This document shows positions 33,681-42,172 of a stretch of 64,000 nt of DNA, piece after piece. Source of the stretch: Colimorpha sp045640985. GTDB lineage: Bacteria; Bacteroidota; Bacteroidia; Bacteroidales; P3. Each line of letters starts with the position of its first letter. Within the stretch, counting starts at the first letter, position 1. The notes under the pieces were generated by a model. That model made no database searches and was not told where the DNA came from. It saw only the letters and a list, made by a program, of their open reading frames with translations. The stretch is taken from NCBI GenBank assembly GCA_045640985.1, contig JAZUFZ010000013.1, forward strand, positions 23,037 through 87,036, given 5' to 3'. The position numbers were made by a program, and so were the translations under genes.

Positions 33681-35537
33681 ATGGAAGACAACAAGTTGTT
33701 CAGCGAATTTCCTCCCGTTTCGACCGAAAAATGGGAAGAAGTAATCAACAAAGACCTCAAAGGTGCCGACTATGAAAAGAAACTGGTGTGGAAAACCATC
33801 GAAGGTTTCAACGTAAAACCTTACTACCGCGCCGAAGACCTGGAGAACCTGGAATATCTGGACTCCAACCCCAGCCAGGTGCCTTTTACCAGAGGCAAGA
33901 AAGCCGACAATAACGTATGGGATATCCGCCAGGATATCAAGGAAAAAGATATCACTAAAGCAAACGCTTTGGCCGTAGATGCAGTAAAACGCGGAGCCAC
34001 CTCTCTGGGACTTTGTGCCCGTCATGCAGAAACCGTAGCCGACATGCAGGCCCTCATCAACGGAATTGACCTGAATGTGGTAAAAATCAACTTCACCTGC
34101 TCCCGCAACATGCTCAACACGCTGCAGCTCTTTGTTGAAGCCGCCCGCAAAGCCGGATTCGACACCCAGAAGATAGCAGGAAGCGCCAATTTCGACATGT
34201 TCCGCCGCGCCCTCAAGCACGGGGCACTCAACGAAGCTGAAGCCTACGCAGAAGCCAAAGCCCTGATTGAATATCAGCAGAAAGAACTCCCCATGTTCCG
34301 TGTGCTGACCGTGAACGGAAGCCTCTTCCACAATGCCGGAAGCAACATCGTACAGGAACTTGGTTTCACGCTGGCAGCCGCCAACGAACTGATGGCAAAC
34401 CTCACCGAAATGGGACTGAAATGCAGCGACGTAGCCAAGAACGTGGTATTCAACTTCGCAACCGGAAGCAACTACTTCATGGAAATTGCCAAGATCCGCG
34501 CTGCCCGCCTGCTCTGGAGCAAAGTCGTGGAACAGTACAACCCCTGCTGCGACTGCTGCTACAAAGTTTTCATCAACGCCACCAGCTCCGCATGGAACAA
34601 ATCCATCTTTGACCCATACGTGAACATGCTGCGCACCACCACCGAGACCATGTCCGCAGCCATCGCAGGTGCTGACTCCATCACCAACAACCCATTTGAC
34701 GGAGCCTACAAAGAGGCTGACGATTTCGGTTACCGCATTGCACGCAACCAGCAACTGCTCCTCAAGGAGGAGTCCTATATGGACAAAATCGTGGATCCAG
34801 CAGCAGGAAGCTACTATATCGAGAACCTGACCAACAGCATCGCACAATACGCCTGGGAGCAGTTCCTCGCAGTTGAAAAACTCGGCGGATTCGGCAAGGC
34901 TCTGAAAGCAGGATATATTCAGGACGAAATCACCAAGATCGCACAACAGCGCGATATGGACATTGCTACCCGCAAAACCACTATCCTGGGAACCAACCAG
35001 TACCCCAACCTTCTGGAAAAGATGGGAGAAAAGATTGAAAAGCAGGGACAATGCTGCTGTTGCTGTGGCGAACGTGCCAACGAAATCAAGCCATTGCGTC
35101 AATACCGTGGTGCAGAAGCCTTTGAACAGTTGCGCCTGGCCACCGAGAAATCCGGCCGCCGTCCTAAAGTATTCCTCCTGACCTACGGAAACCTCGCTAT
35201 GAGAAAAGCCCGCAGCGGTTTTGCAACCAACTTCTTTGGCGTAGCAGGCTACGAAATCATCGACAACGCAGGTTTCAAGAGTGCAGCTGAAGGCGTAGAA
35301 GCCGCTTTGAAGGCTCAGGCCGATGTAGTGGTTATGTGCTCCAGCGATGATGAATATGCAGAAATCGCCCAGGAGGTATGCAACGGACTCAAGGGCAAAG
35401 TTAAGAGCATCGTACTCGCCGGCTATCCCAAAGAGCAGGTTGAGCAATACAAAGGCTACGGCGTAGATGAATTCATCCACGTTAAGACCAATGTACTGGA
35501 TTGCCTGACAAAATTCAACACGCTGCTTGGAATCTAA
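33681..35537 (+). CDS. mutA: methylmalonyl-CoA mutase small subunit
   Basis: The 618-residue protein matches the mutase TIM-barrel region (RPMFRV-like VNGSLFHNAGSNIVQELGF, then FATGSNYFMEIAKIRAARLLW, GADSITNNPFD and VDPAAGSYYIE) followed by a cobalamin-binding-like fold from about 500. That fold lacks the DxHxxG cobalt-ligand motif (YGNLAMRKAR instead), identifying the non-catalytic small subunit. With MutB it would interconvert succinyl-CoA and methylmalonyl-CoA in propionate metabolism. mutB does not follow: a terminator and lptF/G do. Two cysteine clusters stand out, CCDCC (about residues 289-293) and CCCCC (about 457-461), which could bind metal; other Bacteroidetes MutA may share such cysteines. 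Confidence 0.9.
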   Translation: MEDNKLFSEFPPVSTEKWEEVINKDLKGADYEKKLVWKTIEGFNVKPYYRAEDLENLEYLDSNPSQVPFTRGKKADNNVWDIRQDIKEKDITKANALAVDAVKRGATSLGLCARHAETVADMQALINGIDLNVVKINFTCSRNMLNTLQLFVEAARKAGFDTQKIAGSANFDMFRRALKHGALNEAEAYAEAKALIEYQQKELPMFRVLTVNGSLFHNAGSNIVQELGFTLAAANELMANLTEMGLKCSDVAKNVVFNFATGSNYFMEIAKIRAARLLWSKVVEQYNPCCDCCYKVFINATSSAWNKSIFDPYVNMLRTTTETMSAAIAGADSITNNPFDGAYKEADDFGYRIARNQQLLLKEESYMDKIVDPAAGSYYIENLTNSIAQYAWEQFLAVEKLGGFGKALKAGYIQDEITKIAQQRDMDIATRKTTILGTNQYPNLLEKMGEKIEKQGQCCCCCGERANEIKPLRQYRGAEAFEQLRLATEKSGRRPKVFLLTYGNLAMRKARSGFATNFFGVAGYEIIDNAGFKSAAEGVEAALKAQADVVVMCSSDDEYAEIAQEVCNGLKGKVKSIVLAGYPKEQVEQYKGYGVDEFIHVKTNVLDCLTKFNTLLGI

Positions 35538-35558
35538 ATCATAAAAGAACATAGTGAT

Positions 35559-35596
35559 AATGGAGTCAGTTGAGCCAATTCGATTGACTCCATTTT
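35559..35596 (+). terminator. intrinsic terminator after mutA
   Basis: AATGGAGTCA (35559-35568) pairs with TGACTCCATT (35585-35594), and T residues follow. It lies 21 bp past the mutA stop and covers the upstream start candidates of the next gene. Confidence 0.75.
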
Positions 35597-35610
35597 CCGC
35601 AAAAAATAAG

Positions 35611-36714
35611 ATGAAAGACCTCAACTCCCGATACAAACGACTTGACAGCTACATCCTGGGGAAATACCTCAAGACCTTCATTGTAGCGATGATATTGATT
35701 ATCATTATCGTCATCACGTTCGACGTATCGGAGAAACTGGACGACTTTCTCAGGCATCAGGCCCCCCTCAAAGAAATCATCTTTGACTACTACTGCAACT
35801 TCATTCCCGGATTTGTAAACCTCTACAGTCCGCTGTTCATCTTCATATCTGTAATATACTTTACAGCCAAGATGGCAGGCAACTCAGAGATTATTGCCAT
35901 TTTAGGAAGTGGTATCAGTTATAGGAGAATGCTCAAGCCCTACCTGCACGGTTCCATCATCATAGCGCTGATTGTACTGCTTTTGGGAAACTTCGTGATA
36001 CCCATCAGCAACCAGACCCTCAACAAGTTTGAGGATCAATATGTCAAGACTATCCGCAGGACCTATTACAACAACATACATTTTCAACAGAAAAAAGGAA
36101 CACACGTATATGCGGACAATTTCGATGTAAGGACACTCACTTCCTATAATTTCACCATGGATACCTATAATGATGATGGACAACTGACCGAGCGTATGCA
36201 GGCCACCTCCATCGTTTTTGACACCACTCAGAATATGTGGAAATGTCAGAATCTGGTAAAAAGAACCATTGAAAATGGGAAAGAGACCTTGTTAAGGCCC
36301 AACAGTGCCAGTTCCACCCTTCACGGACTCACAGTCTATGATTTCGACCGGGCAGCCCACCATATCACCACCATGAACACTCCCGAACTCATTGCCCATA
36401 TCCGACAGGAAAAGATGAGAGGTTCCGGAGCCGTCATCGATGCCAAGATAGAGTTTTACCAGCGTATATTGACTCCATTGGCCGTCATCGTGATGACCTT
36501 TATCGGTGTAGCCATTTCCTCAAGGAAGACCCGGGGCGGTGTAGGCGTTCATCTGGCAATAGGCATCAGCATAGCCTTTGCCTTCATCGTATTCATGAAA
36601 ATCAGCACCGTATTCGCAACCAACGGAAATCTTCCGCCTTTCCTGGCAGTACTGATGCCTCAGATCCTGTTTGGATCAGCAGCAGCCTACCTTATACATA
36701 AAGCACCTAAATAA
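35611..36714 (+). CDS. LptF/LptG-family lipopolysaccharide export permease
   Basis: I start at ATG 35611 because in-frame upstream starts (35554, 35560) lie inside the mutA terminator hairpin. The 367-residue protein shows the YjgP/YjgQ arrangement: two or three N-terminal membrane helices (FIVAMILIIIIVITF; LYSPLFIFISVIYFT; GSIIIALIVLLLGNFVIP), a large periplasmic domain (about 130-260) and C-terminal helices (RILTPLAVIVMTFIGVAIS; FAFIVFMKISTVFA). These permeases extract LPS from the inner membrane with LptB. Which of LptF or LptG it is cannot be decided here. sufE follows after 1 bp. Confidence 0.88.
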   Translation: MKDLNSRYKRLDSYILGKYLKTFIVAMILIIIIVITFDVSEKLDDFLRHQAPLKEIIFDYYCNFIPGFVNLYSPLFIFISVIYFTAKMAGNSEIIAILGSGISYRRMLKPYLHGSIIIALIVLLLGNFVIPISNQTLNKFEDQYVKTIRRTYYNNIHFQQKKGTHVYADNFDVRTLTSYNFTMDTYNDDGQLTERMQATSIVFDTTQNMWKCQNLVKRTIENGKETLLRPNSASSTLHGLTVYDFDRAAHHITTMNTPELIAHIRQEKMRGSGAVIDAKIEFYQRILTPLAVIVMTFIGVAISSRKTRGGVGVHLAIGISIAFAFIVFMKISTVFATNGNLPPFLAVLMPQILFGSAAAYLIHKAPK

Positions 36715-36715
36715 C

Positions 36716-37135
36716 ATGACTATAAGCGAAATTGAAAACCAGATAATAGACGAATTTGCCTGCTATGATGAATGGCTCGACAAATACGCCTACCTTATTG
36801 AACTGGGCAAGGACTGCCCCGTGATTGACGAAAAAGACAAAACCGAGCAGAACCTCATCAAGGGATGCCAGTCCAGGGTCTGGCTCAGCTGTCAGAACCA
36901 GGATGGCGTGCTTCGTTTCAAAGCCGACAGCGATGCCGTAATCACCAAAGGCATCATCAGTCTGCTTATCCGTGCGCTTGACGGACAGAAACCTGAAGAC
37001 ATTCTCAATGCCGACCTCCGTTTCATTGACGAAATCGGCCTGAAAGAGCACCTCTCCCCCACCCGCAGCAACGGACTTACCTCTATGGTAAAACAGATGA
37101 AAATGTATGCTCTGGCATTCACTATGAAACAATAG
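36716..37135 (+). CDS. sufE: SufE-family sulfur-transfer protein
   Basis: The start ATG 36716 follows the lptF/G stop by one base and gives 139 residues (MTISEIENQIIDEFACYDEW). The motif LIKGCQSRVWL carries the sulfur-accepting cysteine (C51), and the segment AVITKGIISLLIRALDGQ is typical of SufE. It accepts persulfide from the cysteine desulfurase SufS, encoded at 52373-53566, and passes it on for Fe-S cluster assembly. The SufT-like gene follows directly, so this is a small Fe-S segment inside a mixed operon. Confidence 0.95.
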   Translation: MTISEIENQIIDEFACYDEWLDKYAYLIELGKDCPVIDEKDKTEQNLIKGCQSRVWLSCQNQDGVLRFKADSDAVITKGIISLLIRALDGQKPEDILNADLRFIDEIGLKEHLSPTRSNGLTSMVKQMKMYALAFTMKQ

Positions 37136-37136
37136 A

Positions 37137-37490
37137 ATGATGTTTGGAAAAAAGAAAACAATGGCAGAAGAACCCCAACCCACGAAAGAAACGCTGCGCG
37201 ATGCCGTAATCAACTGCCTCCGCAATATCTACGATCCGGAAATTCCCGTCAATATCTATGACCTCGGTCTTATATATGGTATAGATATTGATGACGAGTT
37301 CAACCTGAAAATCACCATGACCATGACCGCCCCCAACTGTCCGGAAGCCGAATTTATGGTAGCCGAAGCAAAACAGATGTGCGAATATATCCATGGTATC
37401 AAATCGGTAGAAGTAGAACTCACCTTTGAGCCCGAATGGACACCGGACGTATTGAGTGACGAAGTGAAACTGGAATTAGGATTTCTTTAA
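37137..37490 (+). CDS. SufT-like (MIP18/DUF59) Fe-S cluster assembly protein
   Basis: This 117-residue protein has the MIP18/DUF59 core DPEIPVNIYDLGLIYGI and the conserved cysteine segment MTMTAPNCPEAEFM, followed by VEVELTFEPEWTPDVLSDEVK. Stand-alone members next to suf genes (SufT/PaaD-like) help mature Fe-S proteins. The ATG at 37137 immediately follows the sufE stop; a second ATG at 37161 could also serve. Position beside sufE supports the role. Confidence 0.88.
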   Translation: MMFGKKKTMAEEPQPTKETLRDAVINCLRNIYDPEIPVNIYDLGLIYGIDIDDEFNLKITMTMTAPNCPEAEFMVAEAKQMCEYIHGIKSVEVELTFEPEWTPDVLSDEVKLELGFL

Positions 37491-37500
37491 TCCCACCCGC

Positions 37501-38637
37501 ATGACCCTCCAGCAGATCATCAGCAAGCCGTTCCGTCACTTCGTAAAGGAGCAGGCGCCCGCCCGGAATGCCAGCATCAGCAGTATGATGTGGCAGCGAT
37601 TCAGGCGTAACCGCCTTGCCATGATCAGCCTGACGGTAATAGGACTTTTTCTTCTCATAGCCGTAGCAGGATATCTTATCACTCCCGACCATACCCCCTA
37701 TTGCAACCAGCAGTATCTGGAAATCTCCAATCTGAAACCCCTGAGCCGCATCACCTTTACCTATATTGATGAGGGGCGTCCCATAGAAAAAACCAATTGG
37801 CTGAAAACAATGATTTCAGGCAAGCCGCTCCCCTATACCGCCATTCCGACCTACAAGAGCACGACTCACGGAGACAAGATTCATATTGAGACCTATACCG
37901 GTTCCATCCCCAACGACGGCGAGATCCTCATCCTTGACAAAAAATCGGTAGTAAAGACAAAACAACGGACCTTTCTCATGGGAACCGACAGTTACGGGCG
38001 CGATGTACTAAGCCAGATTATGATAGGCAGCCGCGTGAGCCTTTCGGTAGGATTCATAGCCGTATTCATCGCCCTGCTGATAGGCATCACCCTCGGAGCC
38101 CTGGCAGCCTATTACGGCGGATGGGTGGATACTATCATTATATGGATCATCAACGTTGTGTGGTCCATTCCCACCGTATTGCTGGTGATCGCAATCACCT
38201 TTGCCTTAGGAAAAGGATTCTGGCAGGTATTTGTAGCGGTAGGGCTCACCATGTGGGTAGATGTGGCACGCGTAGTAAGAGGCCAGGTTTTCAGTCTCAA
38301 GGAAAAAGAATATATCGAAGCCACCCGAGCCTTAGGATTCAGCACCTTCAGGACAATCTTCCGGCATATACTTCCCAACATAGCGGGGTCTGTCATCGTG
38401 ATAACCGCAAGCAACTTCGCAAGCGCCATTTTATTGGAAGCAGGACTCAGTTTTCTGGGTATCGGAGTGCAGCCGCCAATGCCTTCCTGGGGCAGTATGG
38501 TCAAAGAAAACTACGGATATATCCTTCTCGACAGCGCTTATCTTGCATTTTTGCCAGGTCTGGCGATTATGATACTCGTTTTAGCATTCATGCTGTTAGG
38601 CAATGGGTTACGCGATGCCATAGACATCAAAGATTAA
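37501..38637 (+). CDS. peptide/nickel-type ABC transporter permease (OppC/DppC-like)
   Basis: The 378-residue membrane protein has an N-terminal helix (AMISLTVIGLFLLIAVAGYL), a long periplasmic loop (about 65-160) and five further helices with the permease coupling motif (EYIEATRALGFS ... HILPN). The ending SWGSMVKENYGYI and LGNGLRDAID is characteristic of OppC/DppC. It would form a heterodimer with an OppB-type permease, not present nearby, so partners must lie elsewhere, as is common in Bacteroidetes. It is the last gene of the lptF/G-sufE-sufT operon. Confidence 0.9.
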   Translation: MTLQQIISKPFRHFVKEQAPARNASISSMMWQRFRRNRLAMISLTVIGLFLLIAVAGYLITPDHTPYCNQQYLEISNLKPLSRITFTYIDEGRPIEKTNWLKTMISGKPLPYTAIPTYKSTTHGDKIHIETYTGSIPNDGEILILDKKSVVKTKQRTFLMGTDSYGRDVLSQIMIGSRVSLSVGFIAVFIALLIGITLGALAAYYGGWVDTIIIWIINVVWSIPTVLLVIAITFALGKGFWQVFVAVGLTMWVDVARVVRGQVFSLKEKEYIEATRALGFSTFRTIFRHILPNIAGSVIVITASNFASAILLEAGLSFLGIGVQPPMPSWGSMVKENYGYILLDSAYLAFLPGLAIMILVLAFMLLGNGLRDAIDIKD

Positions 38638-38688
38638 GCGACAAATAAAAAAAATTCAAAAAAAATATCCCATATCAAAAAAAGTTCG

Positions 38689-38696
38689 TACTTTTG
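38689..38696 (+). promoter_or_regulatory. -7 box for the small lipoprotein genes
   Basis: TACTTTTG matches TANNTTTG and sits in the familiar context AAAAGTTCGTACTTTTGC. The start would fall near 38703, giving a 60-nt AT-rich leader. Confidence 0.6.
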
Positions 38697-38765
38697 CAGA
38701 AAATTTTATCAAACAAAAGAAACAAAAAATTAATCATTATTTATTAACTTAAAACACATTACAAA

Positions 38766-39329
38766 ATGAAAAAATTTTTTAGATTTTTCGCAATCGCAGC
38801 TCTCGCATGTGGTATGATGACCGCTTGCGGTGGAGATGATCCAGAAGGTGAAGGTGGTGACAACAGCAAAGCATCAGTAAAAGTTACCGTTGACGGTACC
38901 TCTTGGGAAGCAGCTCAATTCCAGAGCTATGATGAATATGCTACCCAGCTCGGTTTTCAGCAGCACTTCATCCTGAAAGAAAAAGATAACGAAGATTACA
39001 TGGTTTATGGTTATATTCCTGCAACAACCGGTGCTTGGGGTTATGACGACAACAACTATGTATATTTAGGCTACTGTCTCAATGACGCAAACGCAGAAGG
39101 TTGGGTTGACGTTGATGGTGAATATGGTGACCCTGGTACAGAATATGCACACTGGCAGCTGGAAGATGCTAACGGTAATATCACCGCTATCGATCTGAAC
39201 GCACACACCACCACTGCAACTTCAGACAACAAACTGTATGACCTCATTGAATACATGGATAACGATGCCGACGTATTCATGAACGTTAAAGTTGAACTCA
39301 ACAACGCAAAATGGGATGTTCTCAACTAA
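38766..39329 (+). CDS. hypothetical lipoprotein, acidic
   Basis: The 187-residue product begins MKKFFRFFAIAALACGMMTAC, a signal peptide with the lipobox cysteine at residue 21. After a GGDDPEGEGGDNS linker, which resembles a surface lipoprotein export signal, comes one soluble domain rich in aromatic and acidic residues (VTVDGTSWEAAQFQSYDEY; GAWGYDDNNYVYLGYCL). I do not recognise a named family. It heads a group of three small lipoprotein genes; a strong promoter precedes it. Confidence 0.8.
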   Translation: MKKFFRFFAIAALACGMMTACGGDDPEGEGGDNSKASVKVTVDGTSWEAAQFQSYDEYATQLGFQQHFILKEKDNEDYMVYGYIPATTGAWGYDDNNYVYLGYCLNDANAEGWVDVDGEYGDPGTEYAHWQLEDANGNITAIDLNAHTTTATSDNKLYDLIEYMDNDADVFMNVKVELNNAKWDVLN

Positions 39330-39346
39330 TATTATTCTAATTTAAT

Positions 39347-39754
39347 ATGAAAATGAACATTAAAGTTTTAGCATTAGGCGTTGCCGCATTGGCTCTTACC
39401 GTTGCTTGCAACAACAATAAAACAGCAGAGGAACCTGTTGATACTATCATTGAAGACACCGTCGTTATCGACAGCATGGTAGAAGATACTACCCTCGTTG
39501 AGGCTGTTGTTGAAGAGGTAGCACAGAACGTTACCAAGACTGCAAAAAAAGCCACCACTCCTAAGGTTGACGAAAAGAAAGCCATCCAGAATACTATCAC
39601 AGAAGAAACTGGCGTAAAAACCAGCGACAAGGAAGTAAAGGACGGCAAGAAATTGCAGACCGCTACTACCAAGCACATCAACCCAGCTGCTGATGAGATG
39701 TCTGACAAAGAAGTAAAAGGCAAGAAACTGCAGAAAGCACCAGCTGCAAAATAA
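39347..39754 (+). CDS. hypothetical low-complexity lipoprotein
   Basis: The 135-residue product has a lipoprotein signal (LALGVAALALTVAC), then an acidic DTxxED region (EEPVDTIIEDTVVIDSMVEDT) and a lysine-rich C-terminus with two copies of a SDKEVK...GKKLQ motif. No folded domain is evident, so it may be a periplasmic spacer or disordered lipoprotein. The start could be ATG 39347 or 39353. It follows the previous lipoprotein by 17 bp and is closed by a strong terminator. Confidence 0.75.
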   Translation: MKMNIKVLALGVAALALTVACNNNKTAEEPVDTIIEDTVVIDSMVEDTTLVEAVVEEVAQNVTKTAKKATTPKVDEKKAIQNTITEETGVKTSDKEVKDGKKLQTATTKHINPAADEMSDKEVKGKKLQKAPAAK

Positions 39755-39770
39755 TGCTATATTTCTTATA

Positions 39771-39800
39771 AAAAGAGACCACCGTTGTGTGGTCTCTTTT
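39771..39800 (+). terminator. strong intrinsic terminator, 17 bp before the next start codon
   Basis: AAAAGAGACCAC and GTGGTCTCTTTT form a 12-bp stem with a short loop, followed by T residues. It ends the lipoprotein transcript at 39754 but sits immediately upstream of ATG 39818. Confidence 0.85.
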
Positions 39801-39817
39801 TTATACATAATAAAACC

Positions 39818-40312
39818 ATGAAGCACACATATTCTTTAATCATCATCTGCTGTATCTTGCTCACGCTCAATGCCTGCAAGAGTTCTCGTTCTGAAATCAG
39901 AAAGGTAGCCTATCAATATTCCTACGCATTGGCAAACTACGATATTGAGAGTGCAGTTCCCTACGCCACACCAGAGACACAAAACACCACATTGCAGACA
40001 GCAAGGATGCTTATGAATTTAGTAGATACTGCATACATTGCATCCGATACTCCAGCAAAAATCAAGATTAAGAATATCAAGATTCAAAACGACACATCAG
40101 CCGTAGTAACCTATTCAAAGAAAACGCCGATCAAGCATTTCGATGCAGATCTCGATTTAGTGTTACGCGACGGCCGTTGGATGGTTCAGGATGTCATCAA
40201 TGTTTCCCCACAGCAAGAGAGGCCAAAGGCTGAAAATCCAATATTAGTCAAGGACGGCAAACGCTTAAAGGAACAAATTAAAGACACCGAAACCTCACAA
40301 TCGGAGAAATAG
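39818..40312 (+). CDS. hypothetical lipoprotein with NTF2/DUF4878-like domain
   Basis: I start at ATG 39818 (MKHTYSLIIICCILLTLNAC), a lipoprotein signal with cysteine at residue 20; the earlier frame extension runs through the terminator. The 164-residue protein then shows a helix with ANYDIESAVPYATPET, an LVD...KIKNIKIQNDTSAVVTY strand set and DADLDLVLRDGRWMVQDV, a pattern like the small SnoaL/NTF2-like domains (DUF4878) of bacterial lipoproteins. Its function is unknown. Expression must cross or bypass the terminator hairpin 17 bp upstream. Confidence 0.75.
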   Translation: MKHTYSLIIICCILLTLNACKSSRSEIRKVAYQYSYALANYDIESAVPYATPETQNTTLQTARMLMNLVDTAYIASDTPAKIKIKNIKIQNDTSAVVTYSKKTPIKHFDADLDLVLRDGRWMVQDVINVSPQQERPKAENPILVKDGKRLKEQIKDTETSQSEK

Positions 40313-40464
40313 CATTCGATCCGATTTTTCAGCAAAACTTTACAAGCCATGGAATAGTACCTCTATAGTGCCATTCCCCATTTTGCGAAAAGTACATCTC
40401 CTTTGGAGACCCCAGCCTCAGAAACTGACAATATAACGAAGCCTCGGCAGGAGAATTTTTCCAA

Positions 40465-40508
40465 GGTATCTCCCTGGTATCTCTCTGGTATCTCCCTATT
40501 ATCTCCCT
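40465..40508. repeat. four tandem 11-bp units, plus orientation
   Basis: GGTATCTCCCT, GGTATCTCTCT, GGTATCTCCCT, ATTATCTCCCT, followed by a divergent GGTAAGGCTGG. Same unit as the tract inside rlmB. Confidence 0.85.
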
Positions 40509-40547
40509 GGTAAGGCTGGGCGGAAAGCCAGTTTTTTTCACATTTTA

Positions 40548-40591
40548 CCGAAGCTACTCCGAAGATACTGCGGAGTTACTCCTTAGTTACC
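40548..40591. repeat. four degenerate 11-bp units, minus orientation
   Basis: Read leftward: GGTAACTAAGG, AGTAACTCCGC, AGTATCTTCGG, AGTAGCTTCGG. They face the plus-oriented tract across 39 bp, giving a 127-bp arrangement resembling the 119-bp elements. Confidence 0.7.
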
Positions 40592-40751
40592 TGCCACCCG
40601 TAATAGGGATATATCGCCGCTGGCTGAGGGGCGTTTCCTCTATGAAAGGAATATGACCGGACGGAGCATCTCAAAAAAAACAAAAAAAATAAATTGGAAT
40701 AGCAATATTTGAATAATATTTGCGTTATTAGTAATTATAGAACAAAAAAAC

Positions 40752-42167
40752 ATGAAACCGGTACGATATGCCATAGCAATGCTCATCTCCGTCCTGCTGC
40801 TGACAGGAGTTCTGGACTCGTGCAACAAAGAATATGGATATGTGCCGGAAGAGGAAGCCTTGGTACAGTTCTCGGCAGATACGGTTTCGTTCGATACCGT
40901 ATTCACGACTATCGGAACCGTCACCAAAATATTCAAGATATATAACCCCAAAGACGACATTCTCCAAATAAAGAGCATCACGCTCCAGCAAGGATTCACA
41001 AGCCGTTTCCGCCTGAATGTGGATGGAGATACCAGTATGGTGGTCCGTAATCTGGAACTGGGTCCAAAGGACAGCCTATTTGTGTTTGTGCAGGCCAATA
41101 TCAACCCCAACGCGCTCACGGAGCCATTCCTGGTGGAAGATGCCGTAGTAGTGGATTTGGGAATAAGACAGCAGAAGGTAATCCTCAACGCCTACGGGCG
41201 GAATGCCGTTTATCATATACCGCCACAGGGACAGATCTACAGCGTAATCGACTGCGAGGGCTGGGACCATACACGGCCCCATGTGGTAGTAGGTGCGGCA
41301 GTCGTGGATTCCGCCTTCACCCTCAGCCTTACGGCAGGAGATGAGATATATTTTGCAGACGACGGCATTCTCTGGGTTTACCGCGAAGGCACTCTCAAAA
41401 TCAACGGAACCAAGGAAAATCCGGTAAAATTCACTTCCCTCCGCCATGACGGCTGGTACGATACCCTTCCGGGGCAATGGGGCTATGTGTGGCTGAGCGA
41501 CGGAAGCATCAATAACGAGATAGACTATGCCGTGATCGAGAACGGATATGTAGGGCTGCTGCTCGACAAAGACGTACATCTCAAGATAAGCAACACTATC
41601 GTAAGAAACATGGGACAGGCCGGCATTCTGAGCAACGGTGGCAGAATTGAGGGCGACAATGTGCTGGTTCACACCTGCAAGACTGCGACTCTGGCGCTAC
41701 AGCACGGCGGAAACTATATGTTCCGAAACAGTACCTTTGCCAACTTCTGGAAATACGATGCCCGCCAGGCCCCGAGCATCGTTCTGAACAATTTCTGGAC
41801 TGAGGACAACATCAACTATGCCGCCCCTCTGGAACGTGCCGACTTCTACAACTGTATCATCTACGGAAACTATGGTGTGGAAAACGGCGGAGAGGTGCTG
41901 GTATATTGCAACGATGCTACTGACCACAACGTGAAGATGGATCATTGCCTGGTGAAACTGGGTGAAGGCGCAACGATTGACACCAGCAATATGATTGTGA
42001 ATCAGGACCCGCTCTTCCGGAACAACATCAGCGACTATCATCTCCGGGAAGATTCTCCAGCCATAGGGGCAGGAAACCAGAACTGGATAGTCCTACCCTG
42101 CGACCTTGACGGCAGAACGCGAAACAATCCTCCAAGCATTGGAGCATACGAATATTATGAGGAATAA
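40752..42167 (+). CDS. beta-helix lipoprotein, Bacteroidales type
   Basis: The 471-residue product has a lipoprotein signal (MLISVLLLTGVLDSC). Residues 30-150 form a beta sandwich (VSFDTVFTTIGTVTKIFKIY; LGPKDSLFVFVQANINP). A right-handed parallel beta-helix (about 180-440; VIENGYVGLLLDKDVHLKISN, IVRNMGQAGILSNG) follows, and it ends CDLDGRTRNNPPSIGAYEYY, a common tail of such proteins. The function is unknown; it may bind or process surface polysaccharide. ruvA follows after 5 bp, so it likely heads the ruvA-sprA operon. Confidence 0.85.
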   Translation: MKPVRYAIAMLISVLLLTGVLDSCNKEYGYVPEEEALVQFSADTVSFDTVFTTIGTVTKIFKIYNPKDDILQIKSITLQQGFTSRFRLNVDGDTSMVVRNLELGPKDSLFVFVQANINPNALTEPFLVEDAVVVDLGIRQQKVILNAYGRNAVYHIPPQGQIYSVIDCEGWDHTRPHVVVGAAVVDSAFTLSLTAGDEIYFADDGILWVYREGTLKINGTKENPVKFTSLRHDGWYDTLPGQWGYVWLSDGSINNEIDYAVIENGYVGLLLDKDVHLKISNTIVRNMGQAGILSNGGRIEGDNVLVHTCKTATLALQHGGNYMFRNSTFANFWKYDARQAPSIVLNNFWTEDNINYAAPLERADFYNCIIYGNYGVENGGEVLVYCNDATDHNVKMDHCLVKLGEGATIDTSNMIVNQDPLFRNNISDYHLREDSPAIGAGNQNWIVLPCDLDGRTRNNPPSIGAYEYYEE

Positions 42168-42172
42168 GCGAT

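Larger units (their letters stand above)
40313..40751. other. intergenic region holding opposed 11-bp repeat tracts
   Basis: No gene is supported; a 70-codon leftward frame here is mostly repeat translation. The region contains plus-oriented units at 40465-40508 and minus-oriented units at 40548-40591. AATATTTG strings near 40710-40732 may belong to the promoter of the downstream lipoprotein gene. Confidence 0.55.

Noticed and set aside
33603..35636. 677-codon leftward open frame antisense to mutA
   Set aside because: It mirrors the conserved mutA reading frame; the protein is a low-complexity Val/Phe/Gly string with no recognisable domain.
40329..40541. 70-codon leftward frame in the intergenic region
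   Set aside because: Half of it is translation of the 11-bp repeats (GRYQRDTREIP); no conserved remainder.
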